Positions 15,712 to 24,706 are shown, counted from the stretch's first letter. The stretch: DNA of 64,000 bases from Haloarcula salinisoli (GCF_019599405.1 NZ_RKLQ01000002.1:496001-560000); one strand, 5' to 3'. Program-made: numbers and translations. Notes: generated by a model not told the origin, from the letters alone.

Positions 15712-16797
15712 CTATGCCACCCCAGCCTGTTCGTCCATCGGGTCGCGGATGTCGCCGACGACGGCCTCCAGCGCGTCGGTGACGGTGAGCAGGCCCAGCA
15801 CCTCGCCGTCTTCTAACACAACGGCCAGCTCCTGACTCTCAGCCTGGAAGCGGTCGATGGCGTCGCTGACACTCGTGTCGGCCGATATCGTCATCGGCGG
15901 CGCGGCGACGGCTTCGAGCTCGACGCCCGCGAGCAGGTCGTCGTCGCCGGACTGTGCGTTCGCCGCCCGGAGCAGTTCGGGGACGTAGACGATGCCCAGC
16001 AGGTCGTCGCTGTTCTCGCCGATTAGCGGATACCGGGTGTGGGGCGTCTCGGCGACCTTGTGGGCGTTCTCGGCGTCGCCGTCGGTCGTCGAGAGCGCGA
16101 CGACGTCCGCGGCTGGGACCATCACGTCCCGGACCTGCTGGTCGCCGGCGTGCAGCGCCGCCAGCACTTCCTCGCGCCGTTCCTCGGAGAGGTCGCCCTC
16201 CTCCAGCGTCGCATGGAGCTTGTTTCGGAGGTCTCCGCGGCTCTCGATGACGTCCTCCTCGGTCTCGAGCCACGCGCCGGACATCTCGACGCCGAAGAGG
16301 CCCAGCGTCCACTTCGCGACGCTGTCGCCGACGGAGATGAGCGGCGAGATGAGCTTGGCGAACCAGTACAGCGGTGTCGCGCCGTACCGACAGACGAAGC
16401 GGGAGCGCTCCACTCCGAGGTAGGTCGGCGTCTGTTCGCCGTGGGTGAGGTGGACGAGGTTGATGATGGCGAAGGCGATGGCGGCCCCCAGCCCGATGCC
16501 GGCCAGTCGCGACCCGGCGAAGGTCGGCTCGAACAGCGCGGCCAGAGCTGGCTCGGCGACGATACCGACGGCGATGGAGGAAGCCGTGATACCGACCTGA
16601 CAGCTCGTCAGGTAGATCTCGAGGTCGTCCGTCATCTCCCAGGCCCGTTCCAGTGCCGGGTTCCCGTCCCCCACGAACTCCGACTCGGTGAACTGCCGTG
16701 CCCGGGTCAGCGCGAACTCGATAGCGACGAAAAAGCCGTTGGCGAGGATGAGCGCGACCCCGGCGAGCAGCCGCAGCGCTATCTCGACCGGTTGCAT
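15712..16797 (-). CDS. CNNM/CorC-family membrane protein (DUF21 plus CBS pair)
   Basis: A 361-residue protein. The DUF21 transmembrane region (LLAGVALILANGFFVAIEFA, VGITASSIAVGIVAEPALAA, AIAFAIINLVHL) is followed by two CBS domains (VMVPAADVVALSTTDG and TISADTSVSDAIDRFQAESQ). The family includes magnesium and cobalt efflux proteins and so-called hemolysins. The C-terminal CorC_HlyC domain seen in longer members is absent. The SDR gene upstream is on the same strand 48 bases away. Confidence 0.85.
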   Translation of the reverse strand: MQPVEIALRLLAGVALILANGFFVAIEFALTRARQFTESEFVGDGNPALERAWEMTDDLEIYLTSCQVGITASSIAVGIVAEPALAALFEPTFAGSRLAGIGLGAAIAFAIINLVHLTHGEQTPTYLGVERSRFVCRYGATPLYWFAKLISPLISVGDSVAKWTLGLFGVEMSGAWLETEEDVIESRGDLRNKLHATLEEGDLSEERREEVLAALHAGDQQVRDVMVPAADVVALSTTDGDAENAHKVAETPHTRYPLIGENSDDLLGIVYVPELLRAANAQSGDDDLLAGVELEAVAAPPMTISADTSVSDAIDRFQAESQELAVVLEDGEVLGLLTVTDALEAVVGDIRDPMDEQAGVA

Positions 16798-16845
16798 AGG
16801 CTGGCCGGGCGTTCCGCGTCGTCACCTGAAAACCTGATGGTTCGG

Positions 16846-17778
16846 CTACTCGAAGTCGTACTCGACGCCGGTCAGCTCCTCGGAGACGGTCCAGAGCTGC
16901 TCGGCGTCGGCCTCGTTCTTCGAGGCGGCGTTCGATTCCTGGAACTCCGGTGACCCGCGCATTCGCATGAACCCGCTGGGACCGACGTACTCACCGCCCG
17001 TGACCGCGTCGCTGGTCGCGGCGTACAGCATCGGCAAGGCCCCACGCTCGGCCGACTGGCCGAACAGCTTGTTGGCGACTTTCATCACGTTCAGCCGCAC
17101 GTTAGACTCCATCTCCCGGGGCCCCCGGAACTGCAGGTCCGTGGCGGCATAGCCCGGATGGCAGGCGACACTTTTCAGGTCGGCCCCGCTCTCGGCCAGT
17201 CGACGCTGGAGTTCGTAGGCAAAGAGGAGGTTCGCCAGCTTCGAGCGGCCGTAGGCCGACCACTTGCCGTACTCGCGTTCCGATTGTAGATCCGAGAAGT
17301 CCATCTCGCCGGCGGTGTGGGCCTGTGAGGACTGCGTGACGACGCGGCTCTCACCTTCGCTCGCGCGGAGTTCGGGCAACAGGTGACCAGTCAGCGCGAA
17401 GTGGCCCAGGTGGTTCACCCCGAGTTGCTTCTCGAAGCCGTCGGCCGTCTCCTGACGGGGGATGGCCATCACGCCGGCGTTGTTACAGAGCACGTCGATG
17501 CCGTCGGCCTCCTCGCGGAGCCCCTCGGCGAAGGTCGCGACGCTGTCGAGGTCCGCCAGGTCACAGACCCGAACCTCCAGATTCCCGCCCCGTATCTCGC
17601 GGCGGATATCCGTCGCGGCCTCCTCGCCACGCTCCTCGCTCCGGCAGGCCATCACCACGGTCGCGTCGGCGTCGGCGAAGGCCTTGGTCGCCTCGTAGCC
17701 GAGCCCGCTGTTGGCGCCGGTGACGACCACCGTCTCCCCCTCCATCGGCGACATCTCTTCGACTATCCAGCGTGACAT
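16846..17778 (-). CDS. Short-chain dehydrogenase/reductase (retinol dehydrogenase-like)
   Basis: A 310-residue Rossmann-fold oxidoreductase. The dinucleotide motif is TGANSGLGYE, NNAGV is present, and the catalytic serine and YxxxK are in VTQSSQAH and YGRSKLANLL. The arrangement and length match the human RDH-like group. The substrate is unknown. The start at 17778 gives MSRWIVEEMSPMEG. It is divergent from the glutaredoxin-like gene with 78 bases between starts. Confidence 0.88.
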   Translation of the reverse strand: MSRWIVEEMSPMEGETVVVTGANSGLGYEATKAFADADATVVMACRSEERGEEAATDIRREIRGGNLEVRVCDLADLDSVATFAEGLREEADGIDVLCNNAGVMAIPRQETADGFEKQLGVNHLGHFALTGHLLPELRASEGESRVVTQSSQAHTAGEMDFSDLQSEREYGKWSAYGRSKLANLLFAYELQRRLAESGADLKSVACHPGYAATDLQFRGPREMESNVRLNVMKVANKLFGQSAERGALPMLYAATSDAVTGGEYVGPSGFMRMRGSPEFQESNAASKNEADAEQLWTVSEELTGVEYDFE

Positions 17779-17856
17779 ACGCCGATTTTGGCACCCCACC
17801 CACAGAAATCCTCGCAATCTGTGGACCTTTTAGCGTCGGGGACCTACACTCCGGCG

Positions 17857-18105
17857 ATGAGCGACGTCTCGGTCACCGTCTACACCCGCGAGAACTGTCA
17901 CCTCTGTGCGGAAGCCATCGACACCATCGAACGGGTCGCCGACGAGGAAGGCGTCGCGGTCGAGATGGACCTGGTCGACGTGGACACGGACGAGCAACTC
18001 CGCGAGGAGTACGGCGAGCGGGTGCCCTACGTCCTGCTCGACGGCTCACCGGCGTTCAAATACCGGGTGGACGAGGCGCGACTGCGCCGGAAGCTGTCGG
18101 AGTGA
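17857..18105 (+). CDS. Glutaredoxin-like thiol protein (DUF836 type), 82 aa
   Basis: VTVYTRENCHLCAEAIDTIE contains the CxxC active site (CHLC), and VPYVLLDG carries the conserved cis-proline. Length and order match the short glutaredoxin-like family. It probably takes part in thiol-disulfide exchange. ATG 17857 is preceded by a CCTTTTAGCG patch about 30 bases upstream. Confidence 0.8.
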   Translation: MSDVSVTVYTRENCHLCAEAIDTIERVADEEGVAVEMDLVDVDTDEQLREEYGERVPYVLLDGSPAFKYRVDEARLRRKLSE

Positions 18106-18126
18106 GCAATTCCACGAGAGTGGGCC

Positions 18127-18465
18127 TCACTCGTCCGCAGCTGCGGTGTAGCTGTGGAAGGCTTCGATTGCTGTCGCGACGAGCGCACTGTCGAGAGTTC
18201 CTTGCTGGCGGTCGAGGTCCCGATGCTTGAGCGTTGCCGTGTACCACGGCGAGATGTACGACTGCTTCTGGGACCCTCCCCGAACCCACGCATCTTCGGG
18301 GACAGTGATGCCCGACTCGTGCTGCTGTGTCGTCATCGCAAGTCCGATACACTCGGTGTGCGCAAACGGCTGTGTCCGGTCGCTGACGACTACCCACGGT
18401 CTGTAGGCGGGCCCCGATTTATGTGGTGCCGGACCCCACCAGACTTCGCCCTGTTCGTAGCTCAT
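18127..18465 (-). CDS. MazF/PemK-like toxin, 112 aa
   Basis: MSYEQGEVWWGPAPHKSGPA, then YRPWVVVSDRTQ and IGLAMTTQQHESGITVPEDA, follows the PemK/MazF fold: GEVWW strand, an R-P pair before VVVS, and the later SYISPWYTATLKHRDL. MazF toxins are ribosome-independent endoribonucleases; target specificity cannot be predicted. It overlaps the upstream HTH gene by one base (TAATG), so the two are cotranslated. This is the second gene of the pair, the usual toxin place. Confidence 0.78.
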   Translation of the reverse strand: MSYEQGEVWWGPAPHKSGPAYRPWVVVSDRTQPFAHTECIGLAMTTQQHESGITVPEDAWVRGGSQKQSYISPWYTATLKHRDLDRQQGTLDSALVATAIEAFHSYTAAADE

Positions 18466-18818
18466 TACTCCGTCTCAGAATCTATCCCTGGCCCCCACTC
18501 GTCGGGGTCCTCGGGTCCGAATCGCTCGGTGACTGTCCGGGCGACGCCGAGCGAACTGAGCGTCGTCTCGACGTCCTCGACGTCACCGAGTGCCCAGTAG
18601 TCCCCTCGATGACGCACGAGCCCGCGCTCCTCCAGCCGGGAGAGCACTACGCCGACGCTCCCCCGGGCGACAGCCGTGGCCTCGTGAATCTCCTTTGGCG
18701 TATATGCCTGTCCGGGATGGGTAGCGAGAAACCCGAGAATCTCCTCGGCGTTCGTCGGCCCGCCAGCGCGGAGTTCTTCGACCGATTCCTCCTCGAAGCG
18801 GTCGATGTCGATGGGCAT
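18465..18818 (-). CDS. Winged-helix protein, putative antitoxin of the MazF-like toxin
   Basis: A 117-residue protein with EEILGFLATHPGQAYTPKEI, HEATAVARGSVGVVLSRLEE and RGLVRHRGDYWALG, a MarR-like winged helix. The acidic tail (FGPEDPDEWGPGIDSETE) could wrap and neutralise a toxin. Gene order antitoxin-toxin with a one-base overlap is typical of type II systems. A direct repeat at 18829-18845 in front of the gene may be its operator. Classical MazE antitoxins are AbrB-fold, so this partner type differs. Confidence 0.7.
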   Translation of the reverse strand: MPIDIDRFEEESVEELRAGGPTNAEEILGFLATHPGQAYTPKEIHEATAVARGSVGVVLSRLEERGLVRHRGDYWALGDVEDVETTLSSLGVARTVTERFGPEDPDEWGPGIDSETE

Positions 18819-18828
18819 ATCTGGAGAT

Positions 18829-18845
18829 ATGTAATCGAATGTAAT
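18829..18845 (-). promoter_or_regulatory. Direct repeat overlapping the promoter of the wHTH/MazF pair
   Basis: ATGTAAT occurs twice, separated by CGA (18829-18835 and 18839-18845). The repeat sits 11-27 bases upstream of the antitoxin start at 18818, overlapping the expected TATA position. It is a natural site for autorepression by the winged-helix protein; that role is inferred. Confidence 0.4.
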
Positions 18846-18862
18846 AGCTGTAACGGCGCTCC

Positions 18863-19519
18863 CTACAGTCCCGACGCCCGCTCCTGTTTCCCCCGCTCGA
18901 CGGCCTCATCCAGCGCCGCCGTCGCCGCCGCCGGGTCTTCGGCCCGCGTAATCGCCGTTATGACGGCCACGCCGTCGGCGCCGGCCGCGGCCACCGCGTC
19001 GGCGTTCTCGGCCGTGATGCCGCCGATACCGACCAGCGGGATGTCGACAGCGTCGGCGATTTCGGCCACCCGCTCGGGGCCGACGCCGTGCTCGTCTTCG
19101 GGGATATCGTCTTTCGACTGGGTGCGGTAGACGGTCCCGACGCCCAGATAGTCCGCACCGGCGTCCGCGGCCGCTTTCGCGGCCGCGACTGTCGACACCG
19201 ACCGGCCGATGACAGCCTCGGCACCCAGCAGTTCCCGGGCGACCGGCACCGGCAGGTCGTCGTCACCCAGGTGGACGCCGTCGGCATCGAGGGCCTGGGC
19301 GAGGTCGACACGGTCGTTGACGACGAACGTGACGCCGGCCTCGCGACACAGGTCGCGAATCTCCCGGCCCATCTCGTAGCGCTCGCGGACGCTCTGGTCC
19401 TTCTCGCGTAACTGGACGACACCGACGCCCCCCTCGATGGCTCGCTCGACGATTTCGCGGGTGGACCGCCCCGCCGACAGCGACTCCCCGGTCACCAGAT
19501 AGACGCTCCAGTCGGGCAT
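18863..19519 (-). CDS. thiE: Thiamine-phosphate synthase ThiE
   Basis: A 218-residue TIM-barrel enzyme joining HMP diphosphate and thiazole phosphate to thiamine phosphate. The motifs VVQLREKDQS, FVVNDRVDLA, DGVHLGDDDLP, GRSVSTVAAA, YLGVGTVYRTQSK and VGIGGITAEN are all present in order. It is a stand-alone ThiE, far from the ThiN-domain regulator at 57794. It is followed on the same strand by the wHTH/MazF module, 44 bases away. Confidence 0.93.
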   Translation of the reverse strand: MPDWSVYLVTGESLSAGRSTREIVERAIEGGVGVVQLREKDQSVRERYEMGREIRDLCREAGVTFVVNDRVDLAQALDADGVHLGDDDLPVPVARELLGAEAVIGRSVSTVAAAKAAADAGADYLGVGTVYRTQSKDDIPEDEHGVGPERVAEIADAVDIPLVGIGGITAENADAVAAAGADGVAVITAITRAEDPAAATAALDEAVERGKQERASGL

Positions 19520-19567
19520 GGCTGGCCCTGGGGACGCTGCCGGCCTGTCTCTTGTGTTTCCGGATAA

Positions 19568-20194
19568 TCACCGACCGACGGTCTTCGAAATCGTGCGTCC
19601 CTCGCTGTCTCTCCCGTCCTCGTGCTCGTCGAAGACGTACATCGCTTCGATGGCACCCCCGAACAGGAAGCCGAGGAAATGTGAGAAATCGGCGATCCAC
19701 CGTGGTCCGGCGAATATCATGACGAGGAGGAACCCGGTGGCCAGCGGCGTCAGCAGGCCAAAGACGATGATCTGCAGGGTCTCGAGCGACGAGTCCTGTA
19801 GCGCGTACCCGGTCGACCGAACGAGCACCGCGGCACCGACCCCGAAGACGACGCCGCTCATACCGACCGTCGGCCCCTGGATGAGGATGCCCGTCGCGGT
19901 CTTTCCGAAGCCGATTGTGACCACCAGCCAGAGGACGTGTCGGTTACTGGTGAGCCAGGTCATGAGGATGCCGAAGGGGAGCCACAGCCGCATGTTCCCG
20001 GCGTAGTGGCCCCAGTCCGCGTGAAAGAGCATGTTCACGGTGTAGTTGAACGGGTTCAGTAACCACGGGAGTCCCTCGAACTCGAAGACGTCGTGGAACC
20101 TGATTCCGCCGGCCGCGAGGGCGCCGCTCACCAGCGCGATTCCCAGCACTGTGACGGGGACGTATCCCACCACCCGTCTCGCCGACACGTCCAT
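19568..20194 (-). CDS. Rhomboid family intramembrane serine protease
   Basis: A 208-residue, six-helix membrane protein. The rhomboid marks are complete: HADWGHYAGN (His58, His63, Asn67), GMSG with catalytic Ser113, and SHFLGFLFGG with catalytic His172. The cytoplasmic tail is EHEDGRDSEGRTISKTVGR. It should cleave transmembrane substrates within the bilayer. It is divergent from a site-2 protease with 90 bases between starts, suggesting a shared proteolytic pathway. ATG 20194 gives the full first helix. Confidence 0.85.
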   Translation of the reverse strand: MDVSARRVVGYVPVTVLGIALVSGALAAGGIRFHDVFEFEGLPWLLNPFNYTVNMLFHADWGHYAGNMRLWLPFGILMTWLTSNRHVLWLVVTIGFGKTATGILIQGPTVGMSGVVFGVGAAVLVRSTGYALQDSSLETLQIIVFGLLTPLATGFLLVMIFAGPRWIADFSHFLGFLFGGAIEAMYVFDEHEDGRDSEGRTISKTVGR

Positions 20195-20284
20195 CCTACG
20201 CTTGTCGGTTTCGCGCCACGCTTGAATCTCTTTTCCCGCCCCGAATGCCGAAGATATTACTCCCGTCGTTCCGTCCCTCTCGAC

Positions 20285-21421
20285 GTGCGAAACTTCCACA
20301 TCACGAGAGTCTGGGGGATTCCGATACGGGTCAACATCTCGCTGCTCGTCTTCCTGCCGGTCCTTGCCTGGCTCATCGGCAGCGGAGCCCAGATAGCGGC
20401 CTACGCTGGCATCGTCGGCGCGCTCGCCGGCACCGAACTGGACATCTCGGTCCTGCTGGCGGGGTCGACGCCGTGGGTCGTCGGCACCCTCGCCGCCGTC
20501 GGACTGTTCGTCAGCGTCACACTGCACGAACTGGGCCACGCCTGGGCGGGGATGCGCTACGACCTGGAGGTCGAGTCTATCACGCTGTGGATTCTCGGCG
20601 GGCTGGCCAGCTTCAAGACGTTCCCCCGTGAGTGGCAAAAGGAGTTCTGGATCGCCGTCGCGGGGCCGATAACGAGCGTTCTCACCGGTGTGGCCTGTTA
20701 CGCCATCCTGGTCGCCCTGCCGGCCAACGCGACGGTGGCGCTGTTCGTCGTCGGCTGGCTCGCGGTGACGAACCTCGTCCTCGCGGGGTTCAACATGTTG
20801 CCGGCGTTCCCGATGGACGGCGGGCGCGTGCTCCGGTCGCTGCTTGCGCGGAAGCGGTCCTACGCTTCGGCGACCCGCACTGCCTCCCGCATCGGGACCT
20901 CCTTTGCCATCCTCTTTGCCGTCGTCGGCGTGCTCAACTTCGCGCCGATGTTGCTGCTGCTGGCGCTGTTCATCTACGCCGCGGCCAGCGGCGAGTCCCG
21001 GACCGTCGCGCTGGCGGACCTCCTGGAGGGGTTGACCGTCGGCGATGTCGCCAGCCCGACGCGGCTCACCATCGACGCCGACGCCACCGTCGAGGAGCTG
21101 GTCGACCGGATGTTCGCCGAGCGCTCGACGGAGTTCACCGTCACGCAGGCCGGCGAGGTGGTCGGCGTCGTCACCGTCGCGGACTTCAAGGAGCTCTCGA
21201 AGGCCCAGCGCGAGGCCGACACCGTCGCCGACCTGATGGTGACCGACCTCCCGCGGCTCGATTCGGCGATGTCCGCCTTCGACGCGCTGGTCGAACTCGA
21301 CACCGGCAGGGCGACGTCCGCGCTCGTCGAGAGTCCCGAGGGCACCCACGTCGTCTCCCGCGAGGACTTCACCTCGGCGATGGAGATGCGCCGGCTGGAG
21401 CGGGCCGACGGGCCGTTCTAG
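20285..21421 (+). CDS. Site-2 protease-like M50 metallopeptidase with CBS domains
   Basis: A 378-residue membrane zinc protease starting at GTG 20285, supported by ATATTAC about 30 bases upstream. The zinc motif HELGH is at 81-85 and the third ligand is in NMLPAFPMDGG (Asp178). Two CBS domains (about 245-365) follow the membrane core and would sense adenylates. The family carries out regulated intramembrane proteolysis. The upstream 64 open codons overlap the rhomboid promoter and are excluded. Its stop shares the tetranucleotide CTAG with the convergent gene. Confidence 0.88.
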   Translation: MRNFHITRVWGIPIRVNISLLVFLPVLAWLIGSGAQIAAYAGIVGALAGTELDISVLLAGSTPWVVGTLAAVGLFVSVTLHELGHAWAGMRYDLEVESITLWILGGLASFKTFPREWQKEFWIAVAGPITSVLTGVACYAILVALPANATVALFVVGWLAVTNLVLAGFNMLPAFPMDGGRVLRSLLARKRSYASATRTASRIGTSFAILFAVVGVLNFAPMLLLLALFIYAAASGESRTVALADLLEGLTVGDVASPTRLTIDADATVEELVDRMFAERSTEFTVTQAGEVVGVVTVADFKELSKAQREADTVADLMVTDLPRLDSAMSAFDALVELDTGRATSALVESPEGTHVVSREDFTSAMEMRRLERADGPF

Positions 21422-22023
21422 TCGGCTCCGCTCGCGCTCTCCTCACCCAGTAGTGCCCGGGCCGACGCGACGCCGAGGAATCGCGGGACCCGCTCGGCGT
21501 ACCGTTCGTACTCTCGACCGTACTGTTCGCGGAGCCAGGGCTCCTCGGCGAAGGGGAGGACGAACCAGGTGACCAGCGCGACGGCACAGAGTGCCATCGC
21601 CAGCGGGGTGGCCGCGAGGACGGCGAACGCGACCGTCGCGACGATGTAACAGACGTACTGCGGGTTGCGCGAGTAGCGGTACCAGCCGCCGGTTCGCAAC
21701 TCCCCTTCCAGACCGCTCGTCTCCTCGGTGCCCAGGTCAGACCCGGCCACGAGCGCACCCGCGAACGTGACGACGAACACCGTCCCGGCGACCGCCTGGA
21801 GGCCGAGTGGCGCGCCGAGGCTGTTCCAGCCGGCGTAGGCGACGTACAGCAGGGCGACGTTGTGGACTGGTTCCAACCCCCAGTGGAGGTAGAACTGCCA
21901 GTTACGCTCGCCAAAGGGGTAGAAGTCGGTCCAGCCGAGCGCGCTCGTTACCGTCCCGACCAGGTTCGTCCCCTTCGCGAGGGCGCCCAGGACCGCCGCG
22001 ACGACTGCCATCGAGAGTTCCAT
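21418..22023 (-). CDS. Isoprenylcysteine carboxyl methyltransferase-like membrane protein
   Basis: A 201-residue protein with four or five membrane helices and the PEMT/ICMT-like C-terminal motif: GWYRYSRNPQYVCYIVAT, then EEPWLREQYGREYERYAERV and PRFLG. These residues bind SAM and the lipid-linked substrate in relatives. The substrate in archaea is unknown. The start at 22023 is adopted because the longer open frame is promoter DNA. It is divergent from the HTH gene at 22108. Confidence 0.75.
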   Translation of the reverse strand: MELSMAVVAAVLGALAKGTNLVGTVTSALGWTDFYPFGERNWQFYLHWGLEPVHNVALLYVAYAGWNSLGAPLGLQAVAGTVFVVTFAGALVAGSDLGTEETSGLEGELRTGGWYRYSRNPQYVCYIVATVAFAVLAATPLAMALCAVALVTWFVLPFAEEPWLREQYGREYERYAERVPRFLGVASARALLGEESASGAD

Positions 22024-22107
22024 GAGCGGTCGTTTACCGTCGACGCCGGAGGCTGTTCTCACGAACTGACTAGGGAATTTAAATATGCACCCGGTCGTCG
22101 GGCCGCT

Positions 22108-22797
22108 GTGAAGTATCTCGACGTCACCATGCGCCAGCCCGGCTGGATGCTCCACCCGATGCAGGAGTTCATCCGCGACGAGGACCACGTCGACTACGAG
22201 GAGCTCCAGGCCTGGACCGGGATGGCCAGCGAGCGGCCCGTCGAGTACGTCCTCTTCTACGTCGAGGCCGACCGTGAGCCCTACGAGGCGGCGCTTGCCG
22301 GCGTCGACTCCATCCGGTGGTACGACCTGACTGAAATCGACGACGACGCCTTCTACGTCTACATCTGCCAGGAGACCAGAGACGAGGACATCTCCTGGCG
22401 CCGGGCCTTTGCCGACCTGAACGTCGCGCCCGTCCCGCCCGTGGTGTACGACAGCGACGCCAGTTTCCACATGACGCTCGTGGGCACCGGCGCGGACCTC
22501 CAGGCGATGCTTTCGGACCTGCCTGACGACATCGACGTGACCGTCGAGGCAATCGGCGAGTACGACCGCCGGCACGCGCCGGTCGTCGGCGACCTCACCG
22601 CCCGCCAGCTGGAGGCCGCCGAGACTGCCGCGGCGCTTGGGTTCTACGAGGTGCCCCGGGAGGCCGGCGTCGCCGACGTAGCGAGCGCACTCGACTGCGC
22701 CGAGAGCACGGCCTCGACCCTGTTGCAGGAAGCCGAGGCGCGTGTCATGCGCCGACTCGTCGGCCGGTACAGCCGCCGGGCGCTCGACGAGCGGTAG
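22108..22797 (+). CDS. Bat-type helix-turn-helix regulator
   Basis: A 229-residue protein starting at GTG 22108, 28 bases after TTTAAATA, so probably leaderless. The N-terminal domain (MKYLDVTMRQPGWMLHPMQE) is of the kind found in haloarchaeal HTH_10 proteins. The C-terminus LTARQLEAAETAAALGFYEV and VASALDCAESTASTLLQEAE is the HTH_10 domain. It may control the adjacent membrane methyltransferase-like gene or the ZIP transporter 32 bases downstream. Confidence 0.82.
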   Translation: MKYLDVTMRQPGWMLHPMQEFIRDEDHVDYEELQAWTGMASERPVEYVLFYVEADREPYEAALAGVDSIRWYDLTEIDDDAFYVYICQETRDEDISWRRAFADLNVAPVPPVVYDSDASFHMTLVGTGADLQAMLSDLPDDIDVTVEAIGEYDRRHAPVVGDLTARQLEAAETAAALGFYEVPREAGVADVASALDCAESTASTLLQEAEARVMRRLVGRYSRRALDER

Positions 22798-22829
22798 CTA
22801 CAAACCCTCGGGTCACACAGCAGGGGACG

Positions 22830-23684
22830 ATGCAGTCAGGTCTCGTCGAGACGATATCGTCGGTCGGCGGCTCGGACCCGCTGGTGCTGGGACTGCTCGG
22901 CGGGCTGGTCATCGCCGGGATGAACCTCTTCGGGGCGTCGCTGGTGTTCGTCTGGCGCGACCCCTCCGAACGGGCACTGGACGTCGCGCTGGGCTTTGCC
23001 GCGGGCGTGATGCTCGCGGCCGCCTTTACCAGCCTCATCATCCCCGGCATCGAGGAGTACTCGGGTGGCAACCCGCTGCCGACGCTGTTCGGTGTGGCAC
23101 TCGGTGCGCTCTTCCTCGACCAGGCCGACCGCTTCGTTCCCCACGCGCACTACCTGCTGACCGGCAGCAAGCGGTCGGACGCGGCCCAACCCACCGAGTC
23201 GCTCCCGGTCGACGAGGAGCGACTCACCGGCGTCGTCCTCTTCATCCTCGCCATCACGCTGCACAATATGCCGGAGGGACTGGCCGTCGGCGTCGGCTTC
23301 GGCGCGGCGGCCAGCGACCCCGCACAGCTCGGGGCGGCCGTCTCCTTGATGCTCGCCATCGGCATCCAGAACGTCCCCGAGGGGCTGGCCGTGTCGGTGG
23401 CCGCCATCAACGCCGGGCTGGACCGACGGCTGTATGCCGTCGTCGCCGGGCTGCGGTCGGGTGTCGTCGAGATTCCGCTCGCGATTCTGGGGGCTGTGGC
23501 CGTCGCCACCGTCGAACCGCTGCTCCCCTACGCGATGGGCTTTGCCGCGGGCGCGATGCTCTTTGTCATCTCCGACGAGATAATCCCCGAGACCCACCGG
23601 AGCGGTCACGAGCGGGTCGCGACGCTGGGGCTGATGGCCGGCACTATCGTCATGCTGTATCTGGATATCGCGCTGGCGGGGTGA
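22830..23684 (+). CDS. ZIP family metal transporter
   Basis: A 284-residue membrane protein. The conserved histidine-containing helices ITLHNMPEGLAVGVGFG and GIQNVPEGLAVSV carry the metal-binding HNMPEG and QNVPEG motifs of ZIP (GufA-like) carriers. Eight hydrophobic segments are apparent. Zinc is the likely substrate, but iron or manganese transport cannot be excluded. It begins 32 bases after the HTH gene and may be cotranscribed. Confidence 0.9.
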   Translation: MQSGLVETISSVGGSDPLVLGLLGGLVIAGMNLFGASLVFVWRDPSERALDVALGFAAGVMLAAAFTSLIIPGIEEYSGGNPLPTLFGVALGALFLDQADRFVPHAHYLLTGSKRSDAAQPTESLPVDEERLTGVVLFILAITLHNMPEGLAVGVGFGAAASDPAQLGAAVSLMLAIGIQNVPEGLAVSVAAINAGLDRRLYAVVAGLRSGVVEIPLAILGAVAVATVEPLLPYAMGFAAGAMLFVISDEIIPETHRSGHERVATLGLMAGTIVMLYLDIALAG

Positions 23685-23771
23685 AGAGTGCGGTTCAGGA
23701 TGGCGTGACACTCGGTATCGGGCACAGATTCAATAGCGGACACACTGTGATAGTGAACCACAGCGGGTGAG

Positions 23772-24668
23772 ATGATGTCTGAAACGGCTCCAAACGCCCC
23801 ACTCCCGGATATTCCGTCCGTGGAACGGACGTTCCGGGAGGTAAACGACGTGACGCTGCACATCGTATCGGCAGGCGACCCTGCTGACCCAGTCGTCGTG
23901 CTGCTTCACGGCTTCCCTGAATTCTGGTATGCGTGGTCGGCGTATATCGAGTGGTTCGTCCAGGCCGGATATCGCGTGCTCGTCCCCGACCAACGCGGCT
24001 ACAACCGGAGTGAGAAACCGGATGGCATCCGTCCCTACCGTGTGGCGACCCTCGCCGAGGATATCGTCGCCCTGCTCGCTACCGAAGCGTGTGACAGCGC
24101 CCATCTCGTCGGCCACGATTGGGGTGGCACCGTTGCGTGGCACGTCGCGCTGCGGTCGCCGGAAACTGTCGACCGACTCGGTATCGTCAATATGCCGCAT
24201 CCGACCGTGTTCACCGACGCGCTCCAGTCGAATCCCAGACAACGGCAGAAAAGCCAGTACATCTGTTCGTTTCAAGAGCCGAATGCGCCGGAGAAGCGGG
24301 TCGAACAGAACCAGTTCGACACGTGGGTGTCCGTCATGAACGGCCCCTCCAGATCTGGAACGTTCAGCGAGACAGATTTCGAGCGGTATCGACAGGCGTG
24401 GGCAGAGCCCGGTGCGCCAGCAGCGATGATAAACTGGTACCGAGCACTCGTCCAGTACGACACTGAGCCACCACGGACGCAGGTGGCGCCACCGACGTTG
24501 CTCATCTGGGGTGAAAACGACCAGGCTCTCGTCCCTGAACTGGCACCAGAGAGCATGGAACTCTGTGCCCAGAGCAACCTCGAACAGTTCCCGAACGCGA
24601 CCCACTGGATTCTCCATGAGTATCCCGAACGTGTCGGCGAATTACTACTGGCGCATATCGAGGCCTGA
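23772..24668 (+). CDS. Alpha/beta hydrolase, epoxide hydrolase-like
   Basis: A 298-residue hydrolase. The oxyanion region is LLHGFPEFWYAW, the nucleophile motif is VGHDWGGTVAW (Asp116), the acid is in IWGENDQALVP, and the histidine is in NATHWILHEYP. An aspartate nucleophile with HGFPE suggests an epoxide hydrolase or haloalkane dehalogenase rather than an esterase. By eye the gene is less GC-rich than its neighbours, and a lone end of the palindromic element lies 39 bases downstream, so acquisition by transfer is possible. ATG 23775 is an equal start. Confidence 0.85.
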   Translation: MMSETAPNAPLPDIPSVERTFREVNDVTLHIVSAGDPADPVVVLLHGFPEFWYAWSAYIEWFVQAGYRVLVPDQRGYNRSEKPDGIRPYRVATLAEDIVALLATEACDSAHLVGHDWGGTVAWHVALRSPETVDRLGIVNMPHPTVFTDALQSNPRQRQKSQYICSFQEPNAPEKRVEQNQFDTWVSVMNGPSRSGTFSETDFERYRQAWAEPGAPAAMINWYRALVQYDTEPPRTQVAPPTLLIWGENDQALVPELAPESMELCAQSNLEQFPNATHWILHEYPERVGELLLAHIEA

Positions 24669-24706
24669 CGTCCTGGACATAACTACAGTAGTCGCTCGCT
24701 ACAGCC

